Assembly: GCF_025264665.1 (NCBI RefSeq)
Contig: NZ_CP073697.1
Coordinates: forward strand, 496,001 to 560,000
DNA from: Edaphobacter flagellatus
GTDB lineage: Bacteria; Acidobacteriota; Terriglobia; Terriglobales; Acidobacteriaceae
Length of the DNA: 64,000 nt
Reading direction: 5' to 3'
The notes under the pieces were generated by a model. It ran no database searches and was not told where the DNA came from. It saw only the letters and a list, made by a program, of their open reading frames with translations. Numbering within the stretch: the first letter of the stretch is position 1; the number at the start of each line of letters is the position of its first letter. The translations under genes were made by a program, and so were the position numbers. Shown in pieces: positions 20,201 through 27,852 of this stretch.

Positions 20201-22315
20201 AATCCCAAGAGCTTCGTCAACTTTGACCTCTTCGTCAATGCTGTAGAGAGCTCCGACGGATTGACTCTTCATGTTGACTACAACACAAACCTCATCAACG
20301 GTGAAACCGTTGCCCGCTGGATGGACTGCTATGAGGTTCTGCTGAAGGGCCTTGCGCAAGACGCTACTCAGCCGCTTGCTCGCCTTCCACTCCTGACCTC
20401 GCAGGAACGAGATCTTGCTCTATTTGCCTTCAATCAGACGGAAGCTTCTTTCCCTCAAGATCTCTGCGTCCACCAGGTGTTTGAACACCAGGTAGCCAAA
20501 AGCCCAAATGCGCCGGCACTTTTATTTGAAGACCAACTGCTGAGCTACGCTCAGCTGAATGAACGAGCGAATCGCCTTGCTCGTTATCTACTGGCTCACG
20601 GAGTCAAAGCAGGGGATGTCGTCGGTGTCTATATGGAGCGCTCCGTCGCTATGATTGTCTCCCTGCTAGCGACATGGAAGGCCGGCGCTACCTATGTTCC
20701 TCTCGATCCAACCTTCCCTGCAGAGCGCCTCCGTATGGTCTTCGAGGACATCTCCAACCCAACCGTTCTCACACAGGCGGCTATTGCCTCTGATCTGCCC
20801 TCGGGTAATGCTCGCCCTCTGCGTGTCGACGAACTTTGGCCTGAGATCGAACTTGAGGACGGCAGCAATCTGGACATTTCTTATGATCCTAACCGGATTG
20901 CCTATGTGATCTATACCTCAGGATCAACTGGCAGGCCAAAGGGAGTAGAGGTCACTCAGTCGAATGTTGTCAATCTACTGAATTCGATAGCCAAAACACC
21001 GGGCTTGACCGCCAAAGACGTTCTGGTCGCTGTAACCACAATCTCCTTCGATATTGCGGCTCTTGAGATCTTTCTCCCGCTCACCACAGGAGCAGAGCTT
21101 GTTCTTGCCAGCCGCGCCGTTGCCAGCGATGGCAATCAATTGATGCGGTTGCTGCGAGACTCTCACGCAACCATCATGCAAGCTACGCCAATTACCTTCC
21201 GCCTGCTTCTTGCGGCTGGGTGGAAAGGCAATCCGCACATTACAGCCTGGTGCGGTGGCGAAGCAATGCCCCGCGATCTCGCCAATCAGCTTCTTGATTG
21301 CGGTATTTCGCTCTGGAACATGTATGGGCCGACAGAGACAACGATCTGGTCAGCCACGAATCGCATCATCAGCCGCACAGGGTCTGTTCCCGTTGGCCTT
21401 CCGATCGACAATACGCAGTTCTACGTGCTCGATCCTCTGCAGCAGCTTGTTCCGATGGGCGTCTCCGGCGAGTTGTACATCGGCGGAGTTGGCGTGGCGA
21501 AGGGCTACTATAAACGCCCCGACCTAACATCTGCGCGATTCATTGCAGACCCGTTCAGCACGCGGACCGGCGCACGACTCTACCGCACAGGCGACAACGT
21601 TCGCCGTCTCGACAATGGCGAACTGGAATTCCTCGGCAGAGCTGACGGGCAGATTAAGCTCCGCGGGTTCCGTATTGAGCTGGGAGAGATTGAGAGCGTC
21701 CTCTCTACGCATCCATCTCTCGATCAGGCCGTAGTGCTTTTGCGCGAAGACATTCCCGGAGATAAGCGCCTTGTGGCCTACATGACGTCGCACAATGGCG
21801 CTACACCTGATAGCGGCGATCTGCGCACGTATCTGCTTGGCAAGCTTCCTGACTACATGGTTCCGGCAGCATTTATCTCTCTGCCTTCGTTTCCTATGAC
21901 GGCGAACGGCAAGATTGATCGTAAAGCGCTGCCGGCACCCAGTTGGACATCGCTCTCACAAAACACGAAGTATGTGGCTCCCCGTACCGCGCAAGAAGAG
22001 ACATTCGCCAAAATATGGGCGGAAGTTCTGCATCTGGAACGAGTAGGTGTCGAGGACAATATCTTTGAGTTGGGAGGCGACTCGCTGCATGTCTTCCAGA
22101 TTGCAGCGCGCGCAAATCAATCGGGGATCGAGGCTCGTCCGCGTCAGATTCTGCAATACAGGAATATCGCAGCAATTCTTGCCGATATTGAGAAGAACTT
22201 TTCGGCCCCGAAACAAGCGCCACTGGTCCCTGTATCGCGAGCAAAATATAGAATGACGCAACCACAACGCACGGAGCAGCCTGAGCCGGTCGATCCCGGA
22301 GGGCGCAGAGATTAA
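14222..22315 (+). CDS. Hybrid PKS-NRPS: KS-AT-ACP-aminotransferase-C-A-PCP
   Basis: A 2697-residue megasynthase. KS has Cys196, His332 and His372 in family spacing. AT has GHSIGE (Ser641) and HAFHS (737-741), a malonyl-CoA signature. ACP has GFDSL (Ser980), followed by a Pro/Ala/Gln linker. A class III aminotransferase (about 1150-1590) has PLP Lys1435 in TYGKVIAGG. The C domain has intact HHVVCDG (His1757-1758). In the A domain (about 2080-2580) the specificity residues read DILQWGMIWK, closest to the glycine code DILQLGLIWK. PCP has LGGDS (Ser2621). The order resembles mycosubtilin/iturin-type AMT modules. The KS should receive Thr, the AT adds malonate, the AMT turns the beta-ketone into an amine, and the C domain joins it to the next residue. 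There is no KR, so the ketone is left for the AMT. Confidence 0.95.
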   Translation: MTSFEENIYDEVSSGSGLEGIAIVGMSGRFPGASSVQEFWRNQLAGIEAISQFSLEELELSGDKAAAHEPNYVRARSILKDIEMFDAEFFGILPKEALLMDPQHRLFLECCWEALEDAAYNPFDYVGSIGIVAGSSYGSYFLSQLCKQPGFAQNFLENYQIGNYSSMMGNQPEFLPTRVSYKLNLRGPSYAIQTACSTSLLAVCQACQSLLTYQSDMMLAGGVSITLPQKRGYIYQEGGMGSADGHCRPFDKDAQGTVFGSGIGVVLLKRLEDAVADGDHVYAVIRGFASNNDGATKIGYTAPSIDGQASVITMAQQSAGIDPRTIEYIEAHGTATPLGDPIELAALTKAFRTSTNDNGFCTIGTAKANVGHLDIASGITGLIHATHVVKYGQFPPTLNFKQPTDKFDFASSPFKVTATADTWKTSSHPRRAGVSAFGVGGTNAHVILEETPPPNSTSPSRPVQLLLLSARSKEALDAATRNLAEYFKATPEAHLADVAYTLQVGRKAFDYRRTVAADSTASAISALESSLTTGGNYSKRKSSPLRISFMFPGQGAQHVNMAREVYKTEPAFRQAFDQCASLLHAEIGVDLRETLFQDAAGSGFDTTQTYFAQPAIFAVEYSLAQLWMSWGVEPQAMIGHSIGEFVAACLAGVFSLEDALHLVAIRGRLMQELPKGDMLSVRTSEAEITPLLGDSLSIAAINAPLLCVASGPGEAIARLEDELTKRGVMHRKLYTSHAFHSSMMDPILASFRQEVDKVRLSSPTVPYISCVTGNWITAKEATDPAYWTRHVRESVRFSQGVSLLMQEDFALLEVGPGSTLATLARQHNALAKEKVILSSLSDGNPEHREDFVLQQSLGTLWANGTTISWEKLHAEEKRLRISLPTYPFERRRFWFSDSQAIVDEGFTTTTGENPVGPGESVPALISKEIVFMSETTPQGVSIPRKDYLRGLIANIFEELSGLTIADSEQNASFLELGFDSLFLTQVSQGLQSKFGIKITFRQLMGDQSTLLALSDYIDQQLPQGVFESPVSGEAQVGNATPGSAGGNAASAAAPQPVQPAAPQYGSGTAPANSLEQLMRDQLQAMNQLFAQQISVLQATSNAPQVATAPTVSAPVAAPIRTTAATDTPKDSAGVELKGYTPFKPLQKNVSGELTRRQIEHIKKLTEFYTSRTATSKHKTQESRKYLADPRVVAGFRVQWKEVIYPIITKRSKGSHLWDLDGNEYVDILNGFGPIMLGHRPDFVEEAIAKQLHEGFEIGPQTILAGEVAKALCEMTGNERATFCNTGSEAVMAAMRLARTLSGKNKVVFFAGDYHGMFDEVLVKGFKRAGVPQSAPIAPGIPRESVSNMIVLDYGTDESLEWIRMHIHELAAVLVEPVQSRHPNLQPVAFLRELRKITEEADVCLIFDEVVTGFRSHPGGCQALFNIRADLATYGKVIAGGMPMGILAGKARYMDALDGGMWQYGDDSFPETGVTFFAGTFVRHPLAMAACAAVLKYLKEQGPELQQRLTQRTSDLVARLNGLLAENKLPTKIETFASFFYFSLPSDFRFGSIFYTHLRSKGIYLLEGFPCFLTTAHSDEDLEKVYRAFKETIAEMQAGELLPLPTGSTSERVAAETFETTGSATSAPITESQMEILLSAELSSEANCSFNESFTLRLRGDLNQQALEDSLTDLLTRHQALRATFDQNAGKQYFTAPASVHLPVVDLSSLTSEQQQDHLSILIEEDAKQAFDLKLGPLVRMQLLRFGVQDHALLFSAHHVVCDGWSINVLLDELSKIYSARVTGSVPALDPVMSFSEYALSQEKHFAGIEGAAVESYWVKKFEILPPLLDLPLDHPHPAMKSFEGATYSRKIDLQTLKDIKKAGAQQKCTLFVTLLSAFSALLSRLSGQDDIVIGIPAAGQSLIEDKTLVGHCVNFVPMRTLPAEGLSTAQFLDQVRKTVFDAYDHQNYTFGRLVRKLSIPRNASRLPLLEVQFNLEKIGGALNFSNLQSEVTPNPKSFVNFDLFVNAVESSDGLTLHVDYNTNLINGETVARWMDCYEVLLKGLAQDATQPLARLPLLTSQERDLALFAFNQTEASFPQDLCVHQVFEHQVAKSPNAPALLFEDQLLSYAQLNERANRLARYLLAHGVKAGDVVGVYMERSVAMIVSLLATWKAGATYVPLDPTFPAERLRMVFEDISNPTVLTQAAIASDLPSGNARPLRVDELWPEIELEDGSNLDISYDPNRIAYVIYTSGSTGRPKGVEVTQSNVVNLLNSIAKTPGLTAKDVLVAVTTISFDIAALEIFLPLTTGAELVLASRAVASDGNQLMRLLRDSHATIMQATPITFRLLLAAGWKGNPHITAWCGGEAMPRDLANQLLDCGISLWNMYGPTETTIWSATNRIISRTGSVPVGLPIDNTQFYVLDPLQQLVPMGVSGELYIGGVGVAKGYYKRPDLTSARFIADPFSTRTGARLYRTGDNVRRLDNGELEFLGRADGQIKLRGFRIELGEIESVLSTHPSLDQAVVLLREDIPGDKRLVAYMTSHNGATPDSGDLRTYLLGKLPDYMVPAAFISLPSFPMTANGKIDRKALPAPSWTSLSQNTKYVAPRTAQEETFAKIWAEVLHLERVGVEDNIFELGGDSLHVFQIAARANQSGIEARPRQILQYRNIAAILADIEKNFSAPKQAPLVPVSRAKYRMTQPQRTEQPEPVDPGGRRD

Positions 22316-25300
22316 TGAGTTCCGAAACCAGTGTCCGAGAACCAGCATACGATCCTGTTCCTCCAGGAGCTGATTATTTTGCATTCCCTTTGACTCCAGG
22401 GCAGAAGGCGATGCTGCCGAAAGATTTAGACAGCACATACGATCCGCGATTCAACGGCGCCTTTCGCATGAACCTCGATGGGCCGATTGATCTCACCCTG
22501 TTGGAACGCTCGCTTTTGCAGATTATGCAGCGGCACGAAGCATTGCGCACAAGCTTTCGTGTAGTCGACTCCGAGATTCAGCAAATCGTTCTTCCGGACC
22601 CGGTCTTTTCTTTGGAAGCTGTGGACCTGAGAGCACTCCCCCCAGATAAGCAGGATGCCGAGGTTGACGCAATCTGTTTGCATGAGGCACAGACGGGTTT
22701 CGATCTAACAAAGGCTCCTCCTCTCCGAGCCAAGCTTCTCCATCTGAATGATTCAAGGCATATGCTCGTCCTCACGATCCATCAGATTATCTGTGACGGG
22801 TGGTCGATTGGCGTTCTTATGGAAGAGATGTCGAAGGATTACACCGCACTCGCTCGCCAGGAAACAGCTCCCCTACCCCCTTTAAACTTCCAGTTTGGAG
22901 ACTATGTAGTCTGGCAATTAGAGACGATTGCCCAACCTGAAGCGCAAACACAACTCAGCTGCTGGCGTGAAAGACTTGCCCGCTGTCCGCAGTTAGAGGT
23001 TGCATTCGACCACGATCCCGCCGAGCGCTCGATTCAAAGCGGCATCGTCTCGCAGCTTCTTCCCCGTAGCCTCACAGAAGAGCTACGCAGTCTGGCGCAG
23101 TCTCAAAACACAACCTTTTTTGTTGTTACCATGTCTGCCTGCATGGCTCTTCTGTATCGCTATACAGGAAAAACGGACCTCGCGCTAAGAACACCTCTGG
23201 CTGGACGCACACGGGTTGAGTTTGAACCTCTCATCGGCCAGTTCGTCAATCAAGTTATCCTTCGTTCCGAGTTCTCAGATATGTTTACGTTTGCCGATCT
23301 CGTAGCACAGGTACGTGAACGTGTCTGGGAGAGCCTCGCCAACCAGGACATTCCCTACGAAACCGTTATCCACGCGATGGAAGGCGAAGCAGTCAACCCC
23401 AACGACCTATATCGGGTTAACTTCGTCTGTCAGCGCGAATACGGTCGTGGCGGCCCATTTCTGTTCGAGCTAAATGGCACACGCCTGACGACGCTGCCTT
23501 CAAAGTCTCAGGGTGCACTGTACGATCTCAATTTTTTCCTCGTTGAGCGCGAAGCGGGTTGGCGTCTCTCCCTTGAGTATCGAACTGGCCTTTATACACA
23601 GGAAACAGCAGACAGCCTTCTCCAGCACTTTCAGGAGTTGATGAAAGAGGTCATCCGCAATCCGCTACAGCGTCTCTCTGCAATCGCCTTAACTCCAACC
23701 CAAGCATTAGAGAAACGCATCCAAAACCTCCCCTCCCCCGCTACTGATATGGAGGAGACTACGAAAAACCCTCAGGAAGAGATACAAGCCATTCCGGCAA
23801 GCTTTGCTCAGGAACGCTTTTGGACATTATCTGAAGTAGATCCAGCCAATCCAGCCTTCCATATGCCCGTAAGGTTGCGACTTACTGGAAAGCTCTCCGT
23901 CCCGTTACTAGAAAGAAGTTTCCGCGTGCTGATCGACCGGCACGAGATTCTGAGAACCACATTTTCGGAGATCGACGGCACTCTGATGCAGGTCATCCAT
24001 AGCGCATCTCCGTTTTCGCTTCAGCAGATCTCAGTGGATGCCATACCTGAACATAATAGAGAGGTTACCGCCGCTTCCAGCATTCAAGAATTACTGGAAG
24101 AACCCTTCAACCTCTCGACGCTGCCGCTCTTCCGCGCAGCCTTATATCGCCTTGCCCCCGAAGAACACATTCTCGTACTCAGTATTCACCACTCCATCGC
24201 CGATGCCTGGTCGATCCAGGTGTTTCAGCGGGAACTCTGGACAGCATACGAAGGCTTTCGCCAAAACAACGAATTTTCTTTCGAGCCGCTCACCCTCCAA
24301 TATGGAGATTTTTCTATCTGGCAAAGAGAAGGTGTTGAATCTGAGGCAACCCAGGAACATCTCTCTTTCTGGCTAAAATCTCTTTCGGGCGAGCTTCCCG
24401 TTCTCAACTTCCCAACTGACTACGCTCCTGCGCAGCAGGATGCTCCCAAGAGCTCTCTTGAAACGCTTCTTCTTTCCGATGAGCTCTCCAAAGCACTCAA
24501 GCAATTCGCTCAGGCGAACGACACGACACTCTATGTCGTCACACTGGCAAGCTTCGCGTTGATGCTGTCACAGGGGGCGAATGCGCACGATCTCATCATT
24601 GGCTCTCCGGTCGTCAATCGCAGGGTTGAAACGGAACCCCTGATGGGTCCATTCGCCGGCCCAGTCGCGCTTCGTCTTGGCCTGAACGGCGATCCTACCC
24701 TTCGTGAATTTGTTCTTGCCGCGCGAAACACAACGGTTGAAGCTCTGGGGCATACCGAGCTGCCGTTTGAGCTGTTGCTCGATAAATTGCAGGTTAGGCC
24801 AGTAGCAGGCAGAAGTCCGCTCTTCCAGTTCTACTTCTTCTGCCAGACTGCGTTTTTGCAGGCTCGCGAACTACAGGACCTCACCATCGCCCCTATGCCG
24901 ACGACCAGCATCGGCACCCCTTTTGAGATACAACTCGCCATCATCGAGAGAAAGGAAGGCGTACGCGCCGAACTGGAATACAACGCCAACCTCTTTCATT
25001 CCGCCACGATGAAAGAATGGCTGCAGTATTACCAGAGCATCCTCACCGCTCTCACAGGCAATCCCGATAGCAGAGTAAGTGAGCTTCCAGTTCCGCCACA
25101 CAGGGCTAAAGATACTGTTGCCGCTTCCAGTCATATTGCGGAACAGTCCTCGCTGCAAAAGGGCCCAGAAGCATCTCTCGTTGAAACATCCTCCTTTGCC
25201 AACGAACCTTTGACTTCTGAGCTGAAGCAAATGTGGCAAGCGGCTCTTGGCAACGACAAGATCGGACTGCACGATAATTTTTTTGCCCTGGGTGGCCGCT

Positions 25301-26211
25301 CTCTGGTGGCGGCTCGCCTTATCGCCAAGATCAATAAGCAGTACTCCCTGAAACTCGGGCTGGCGACATTTTTCAACTGCCCAACCATTGCAGAGCTTGC
25401 CGCACTGATCCACGGACAATTAACTCCGCAGGAACCATCGTCGATTGTTGCCGTCCAACCTGAAGGCACCAGTGCACCTCTGTTCATGGTTCACGGTGTC
25501 GGCGGCAACGTGTTGAACTTTTATGACCTCGCGAAGAGCCTTGGCTTTAATCAACCGGTATATGGCGTCGAGGCTCAGGCGCTCCAATCGTCGGCACCTC
25601 CACTTACCTCTCTCGAGGAATTAGCTGCCTACTATGTGAAAGAGGTTCGGAAGATTCAACCGGAAGGCCCCTATCACTTTCTTGGTTATTCCTACGGTGG
25701 ATTCGTAGCCTTCGAGATGGCGCGCCAGCTACAGATGGCAAATCAGAAAGTGGAGCTCGTAGGAATGCTCGATACCCCTGTCTGGCGACATCCTGTTCAC
25801 GAAGAACACCACACATTTCGTAAGGCAGTTCGTCAGATCATGGCGGTTTGGACACCGTTCTTCCATCGTTTGCGTCCCTGTACTCCGATGGAGATCTTCG
25901 ACGGCATCAAAAGTACGATACTTAGGACTTTTTACACCTTCGCCACCGCGAATGGCATGGTCATTCCTCCTCGCCTTAGAAGCGTTTATCACATCAATTC
26001 ATTCGCTGCAGTGAACTATGTGCCAAAAAGCTACGACGGCATTGTCACGATGTTCCGTGCATCACGGGAGAAAGGCCCCAGGGATCTGGGCTGGGGAAAA
26101 TACTCTACTCAGCCGGTACGTGTGTTTGAGATCCCTGGAGCTCACCTGCAGGTTTTATCGAACGAGAATCTGCCTCGTGTCGTCAAAAGCCTTCGTCAAT
26201 GCTTATCTTAA
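22315..26211 (+). CDS. NRPS termination protein: C-C-PCP-thioesterase, no A domain
   Basis: A 1298-residue protein with two consecutive C domains, a carrier and a type I thioesterase. C1 (about 20-460) carries HQIICDG at 156-162: the second, catalytic His of HHxxxDG is Gln. C2 (about 490-930) carries HHSIADA at 625-631, keeping both His but with Ala for Gly. The carrier has LGGRS (Ser996). The TE has GYSYGG (Ser1126), Asp1153 and His1277, a complete triad. No adenylation domain lies between or after the C domains, so the carrier must be loaded in trans or used only for transfer to the TE. Start and previous stop overlap (TAATG), showing translational coupling. The TE would release the product by hydrolysis or cyclisation. 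Confidence 0.92.
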   Translation: MSSETSVREPAYDPVPPGADYFAFPLTPGQKAMLPKDLDSTYDPRFNGAFRMNLDGPIDLTLLERSLLQIMQRHEALRTSFRVVDSEIQQIVLPDPVFSLEAVDLRALPPDKQDAEVDAICLHEAQTGFDLTKAPPLRAKLLHLNDSRHMLVLTIHQIICDGWSIGVLMEEMSKDYTALARQETAPLPPLNFQFGDYVVWQLETIAQPEAQTQLSCWRERLARCPQLEVAFDHDPAERSIQSGIVSQLLPRSLTEELRSLAQSQNTTFFVVTMSACMALLYRYTGKTDLALRTPLAGRTRVEFEPLIGQFVNQVILRSEFSDMFTFADLVAQVRERVWESLANQDIPYETVIHAMEGEAVNPNDLYRVNFVCQREYGRGGPFLFELNGTRLTTLPSKSQGALYDLNFFLVEREAGWRLSLEYRTGLYTQETADSLLQHFQELMKEVIRNPLQRLSAIALTPTQALEKRIQNLPSPATDMEETTKNPQEEIQAIPASFAQERFWTLSEVDPANPAFHMPVRLRLTGKLSVPLLERSFRVLIDRHEILRTTFSEIDGTLMQVIHSASPFSLQQISVDAIPEHNREVTAASSIQELLEEPFNLSTLPLFRAALYRLAPEEHILVLSIHHSIADAWSIQVFQRELWTAYEGFRQNNEFSFEPLTLQYGDFSIWQREGVESEATQEHLSFWLKSLSGELPVLNFPTDYAPAQQDAPKSSLETLLLSDELSKALKQFAQANDTTLYVVTLASFALMLSQGANAHDLIIGSPVVNRRVETEPLMGPFAGPVALRLGLNGDPTLREFVLAARNTTVEALGHTELPFELLLDKLQVRPVAGRSPLFQFYFFCQTAFLQARELQDLTIAPMPTTSIGTPFEIQLAIIERKEGVRAELEYNANLFHSATMKEWLQYYQSILTALTGNPDSRVSELPVPPHRAKDTVAASSHIAEQSSLQKGPEASLVETSSFANEPLTSELKQMWQAALGNDKIGLHDNFFALGGRSLVAARLIAKINKQYSLKLGLATFFNCPTIAELAALIHGQLTPQEPSSIVAVQPEGTSAPLFMVHGVGGNVLNFYDLAKSLGFNQPVYGVEAQALQSSAPPLTSLEELAAYYVKEVRKIQPEGPYHFLGYSYGGFVAFEMARQLQMANQKVELVGMLDTPVWRHPVHEEHHTFRKAVRQIMAVWTPFFHRLRPCTPMEIFDGIKSTILRTFYTFATANGMVIPPRLRSVYHINSFAAVNYVPKSYDGIVTMFRASREKGPRDLGWGKYSTQPVRVFEIPGAHLQVLSNENLPRVVKSLRQCLS

Positions 26212-26235
26212 GCATCACGCGGAAAGACACAGCGA

Positions 26236-27627
26236 TTACTTAGCGGGCCACTGCTCAAAGTGAACCTCTTTGAAAGGAGAGGTATTGCCGGAATCGAGCA
26301 ACGATGAACCTTTGCCATAAAGCGTTTTATTAAAGAAAGCAAGGGCGTAATCCCTGACAATCATCTCCATCCTCGCCGGCTTTATCGGTCCGGTATGCGT
26401 GATACGTCGAAAAGGCGAGACCAAGGGCTGATCGGTAAAGTCTCCATGCAGAGCGCCGTCAATGACAAGCCGATAGCCGCCAAAGCGCTCAAGACTGCTC
26501 AAGACATTCTTTTCGTCGCGTATGTCGAGCTCAGCATTCACATGCTCTGCAGGAACCGGCGAGTTTACAAGCAGATGTTGCGGATCAACGCTATCCTCAT
26601 ACATCCACATCAATGACTTGCCTTCTGACCGGTCACGCACTCCATCAAACGTCCACCCATCCATATTGATGGCCGACCGGACGCGAGGATCAACACTGCA
26701 GATTCGCTCCGCTGCCGATCCACCGAAGGAGTGGCCGAGAGCTCCGACCATCTCTGTATTCAAATGGCCATGCCAGGGACTCTGCGGATCGAGATTGGCA
26801 GCCTGAAAAGTGTTTAGGACAAATATCTGGTCAGCCGTCCATTTCTGCAGTTCCATATTCCATAACGCTTCGGTTTTGTCAGCGGAAACTATTCCAAGAT
26901 CCAGAATCGGCGATCCCAGGATTCCGTTAATCACGCGGCCGTCGGGGAGCGCGACGCGGTTTGAGTTGTACGGATGGTCGGTAGCGATAACGACATATCC
27001 ATGGCTGGCCAAATCTTCTGCGATAAACGTGTCACTGATGCGTGTCGCACCCCACCCGTGACCAAACAGGATCACTGGAAATGGACCGCCCTTCGCAGAG
27101 ACAACCGCGTCTTCGCGGGAGTTCGTCCATAAAACGCTTTGATAGGAATTCTTTAATCTGCTTTCGCGCCAGCGACGGTAAGGAGCCAGGTGATTACTGG
27201 AGCTCTCCGCTGGATACCATACTTGAACAATCAGCTCCCGATCGCGCGTACGGTCAGAACCTGCATCTTCTTTACGGCTGTCGTCTCTCAGATAGACGAT
27301 TCGTGTGCCTACTGGATAAGCTCCCGTTGGCTTAGGGAGGGAAAACATCGGTACGGCAAAAGAGAGCGCCGCACCTGCCAGGCACAGCGTGAGGACAAGC
27401 AGGGAGACGGTGATTGTCCTGCGAATCGCCAGACCTACTGCCAGAACCACAACCGCGATATAGACGGGCAGCATCTGCCAGTGACCGCCTTCCCGCCCAA
27501 GATGAATTATTGCAAGCAGCAGGCAAAGAAAGACGAAGAACGATTTCACCAGCCTTGAGAGGCTCGTCAATTCGACCAATGCAGCGATAACCAGGAAAAT
27601 GGTCAATGCAACTTCAAATGGCCGCAT
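26236..27627 (-). CDS. Membrane-anchored alpha/beta hydrolase, PAF-acetylhydrolase-like
   Basis: A 463-residue protein with about four N-terminal membrane helices (residues 1-105) and a C-terminal alpha/beta hydrolase domain. The domain has GHGWGATRIS (oxyanion region), nucleophile Ser in GALGHSFGGS, a likely Asp in NMDGWTF and a likely His in GALHGDF. This pattern matches platelet-activating-factor acetylhydrolase/chlorophyllase-like esterases. It converges on the thioesterase end of the NRPS operon with only 24 bases between stops. The substrate is unknown. A role in hydrolysing or detoxifying an ester product is possible but rests only on position. Confidence 0.75.
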   Translation of the reverse strand: MRPFEVALTIFLVIAALVELTSLSRLVKSFFVFLCLLLAIIHLGREGGHWQMLPVYIAVVVLAVGLAIRRTITVSLLVLTLCLAGAALSFAVPMFSLPKPTGAYPVGTRIVYLRDDSRKEDAGSDRTRDRELIVQVWYPAESSSNHLAPYRRWRESRLKNSYQSVLWTNSREDAVVSAKGGPFPVILFGHGWGATRISDTFIAEDLASHGYVVIATDHPYNSNRVALPDGRVINGILGSPILDLGIVSADKTEALWNMELQKWTADQIFVLNTFQAANLDPQSPWHGHLNTEMVGALGHSFGGSAAERICSVDPRVRSAINMDGWTFDGVRDRSEGKSLMWMYEDSVDPQHLLVNSPVPAEHVNAELDIRDEKNVLSSLERFGGYRLVIDGALHGDFTDQPLVSPFRRITHTGPIKPARMEMIVRDYALAFFNKTLYGKGSSLLDSGNTSPFKEVHFEQWPAK

Positions 27628-27737
27628 GACGCCTCAAGTATCTTTCGTCTCAGTTGGATTCGGAGCGGATTTTACTCCATTGATTCTGCATTTGTATCAG
27701 GATTTTATCGATTCACTCGTAGAAATCCTGGCCATCA

Positions 27738-27767
27738 TTGGAAAAGCCTGAGTACGCCGTATATAGT
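27738..27767 (+). promoter_or_regulatory. Candidate sigma-70-type promoter for the PP2C/kinase pair
   Basis: TTGGAA (27738-27743) and TATAGT (27762-27767) are separated by 18 bases, inside the 225-base divergent gap upstream of the receiver/phosphatase gene. This is a match by eye only, with no second copy for comparison. Confidence 0.3.
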
Positions 27768-27852
27768 CGAACATACTAAGGAACTACCTGTTTTCGATTT
27801 ATGAACGCCGGGAAGAATCGAGCATCTTCGCGGCTCTGCCTGGGTTGATGGT

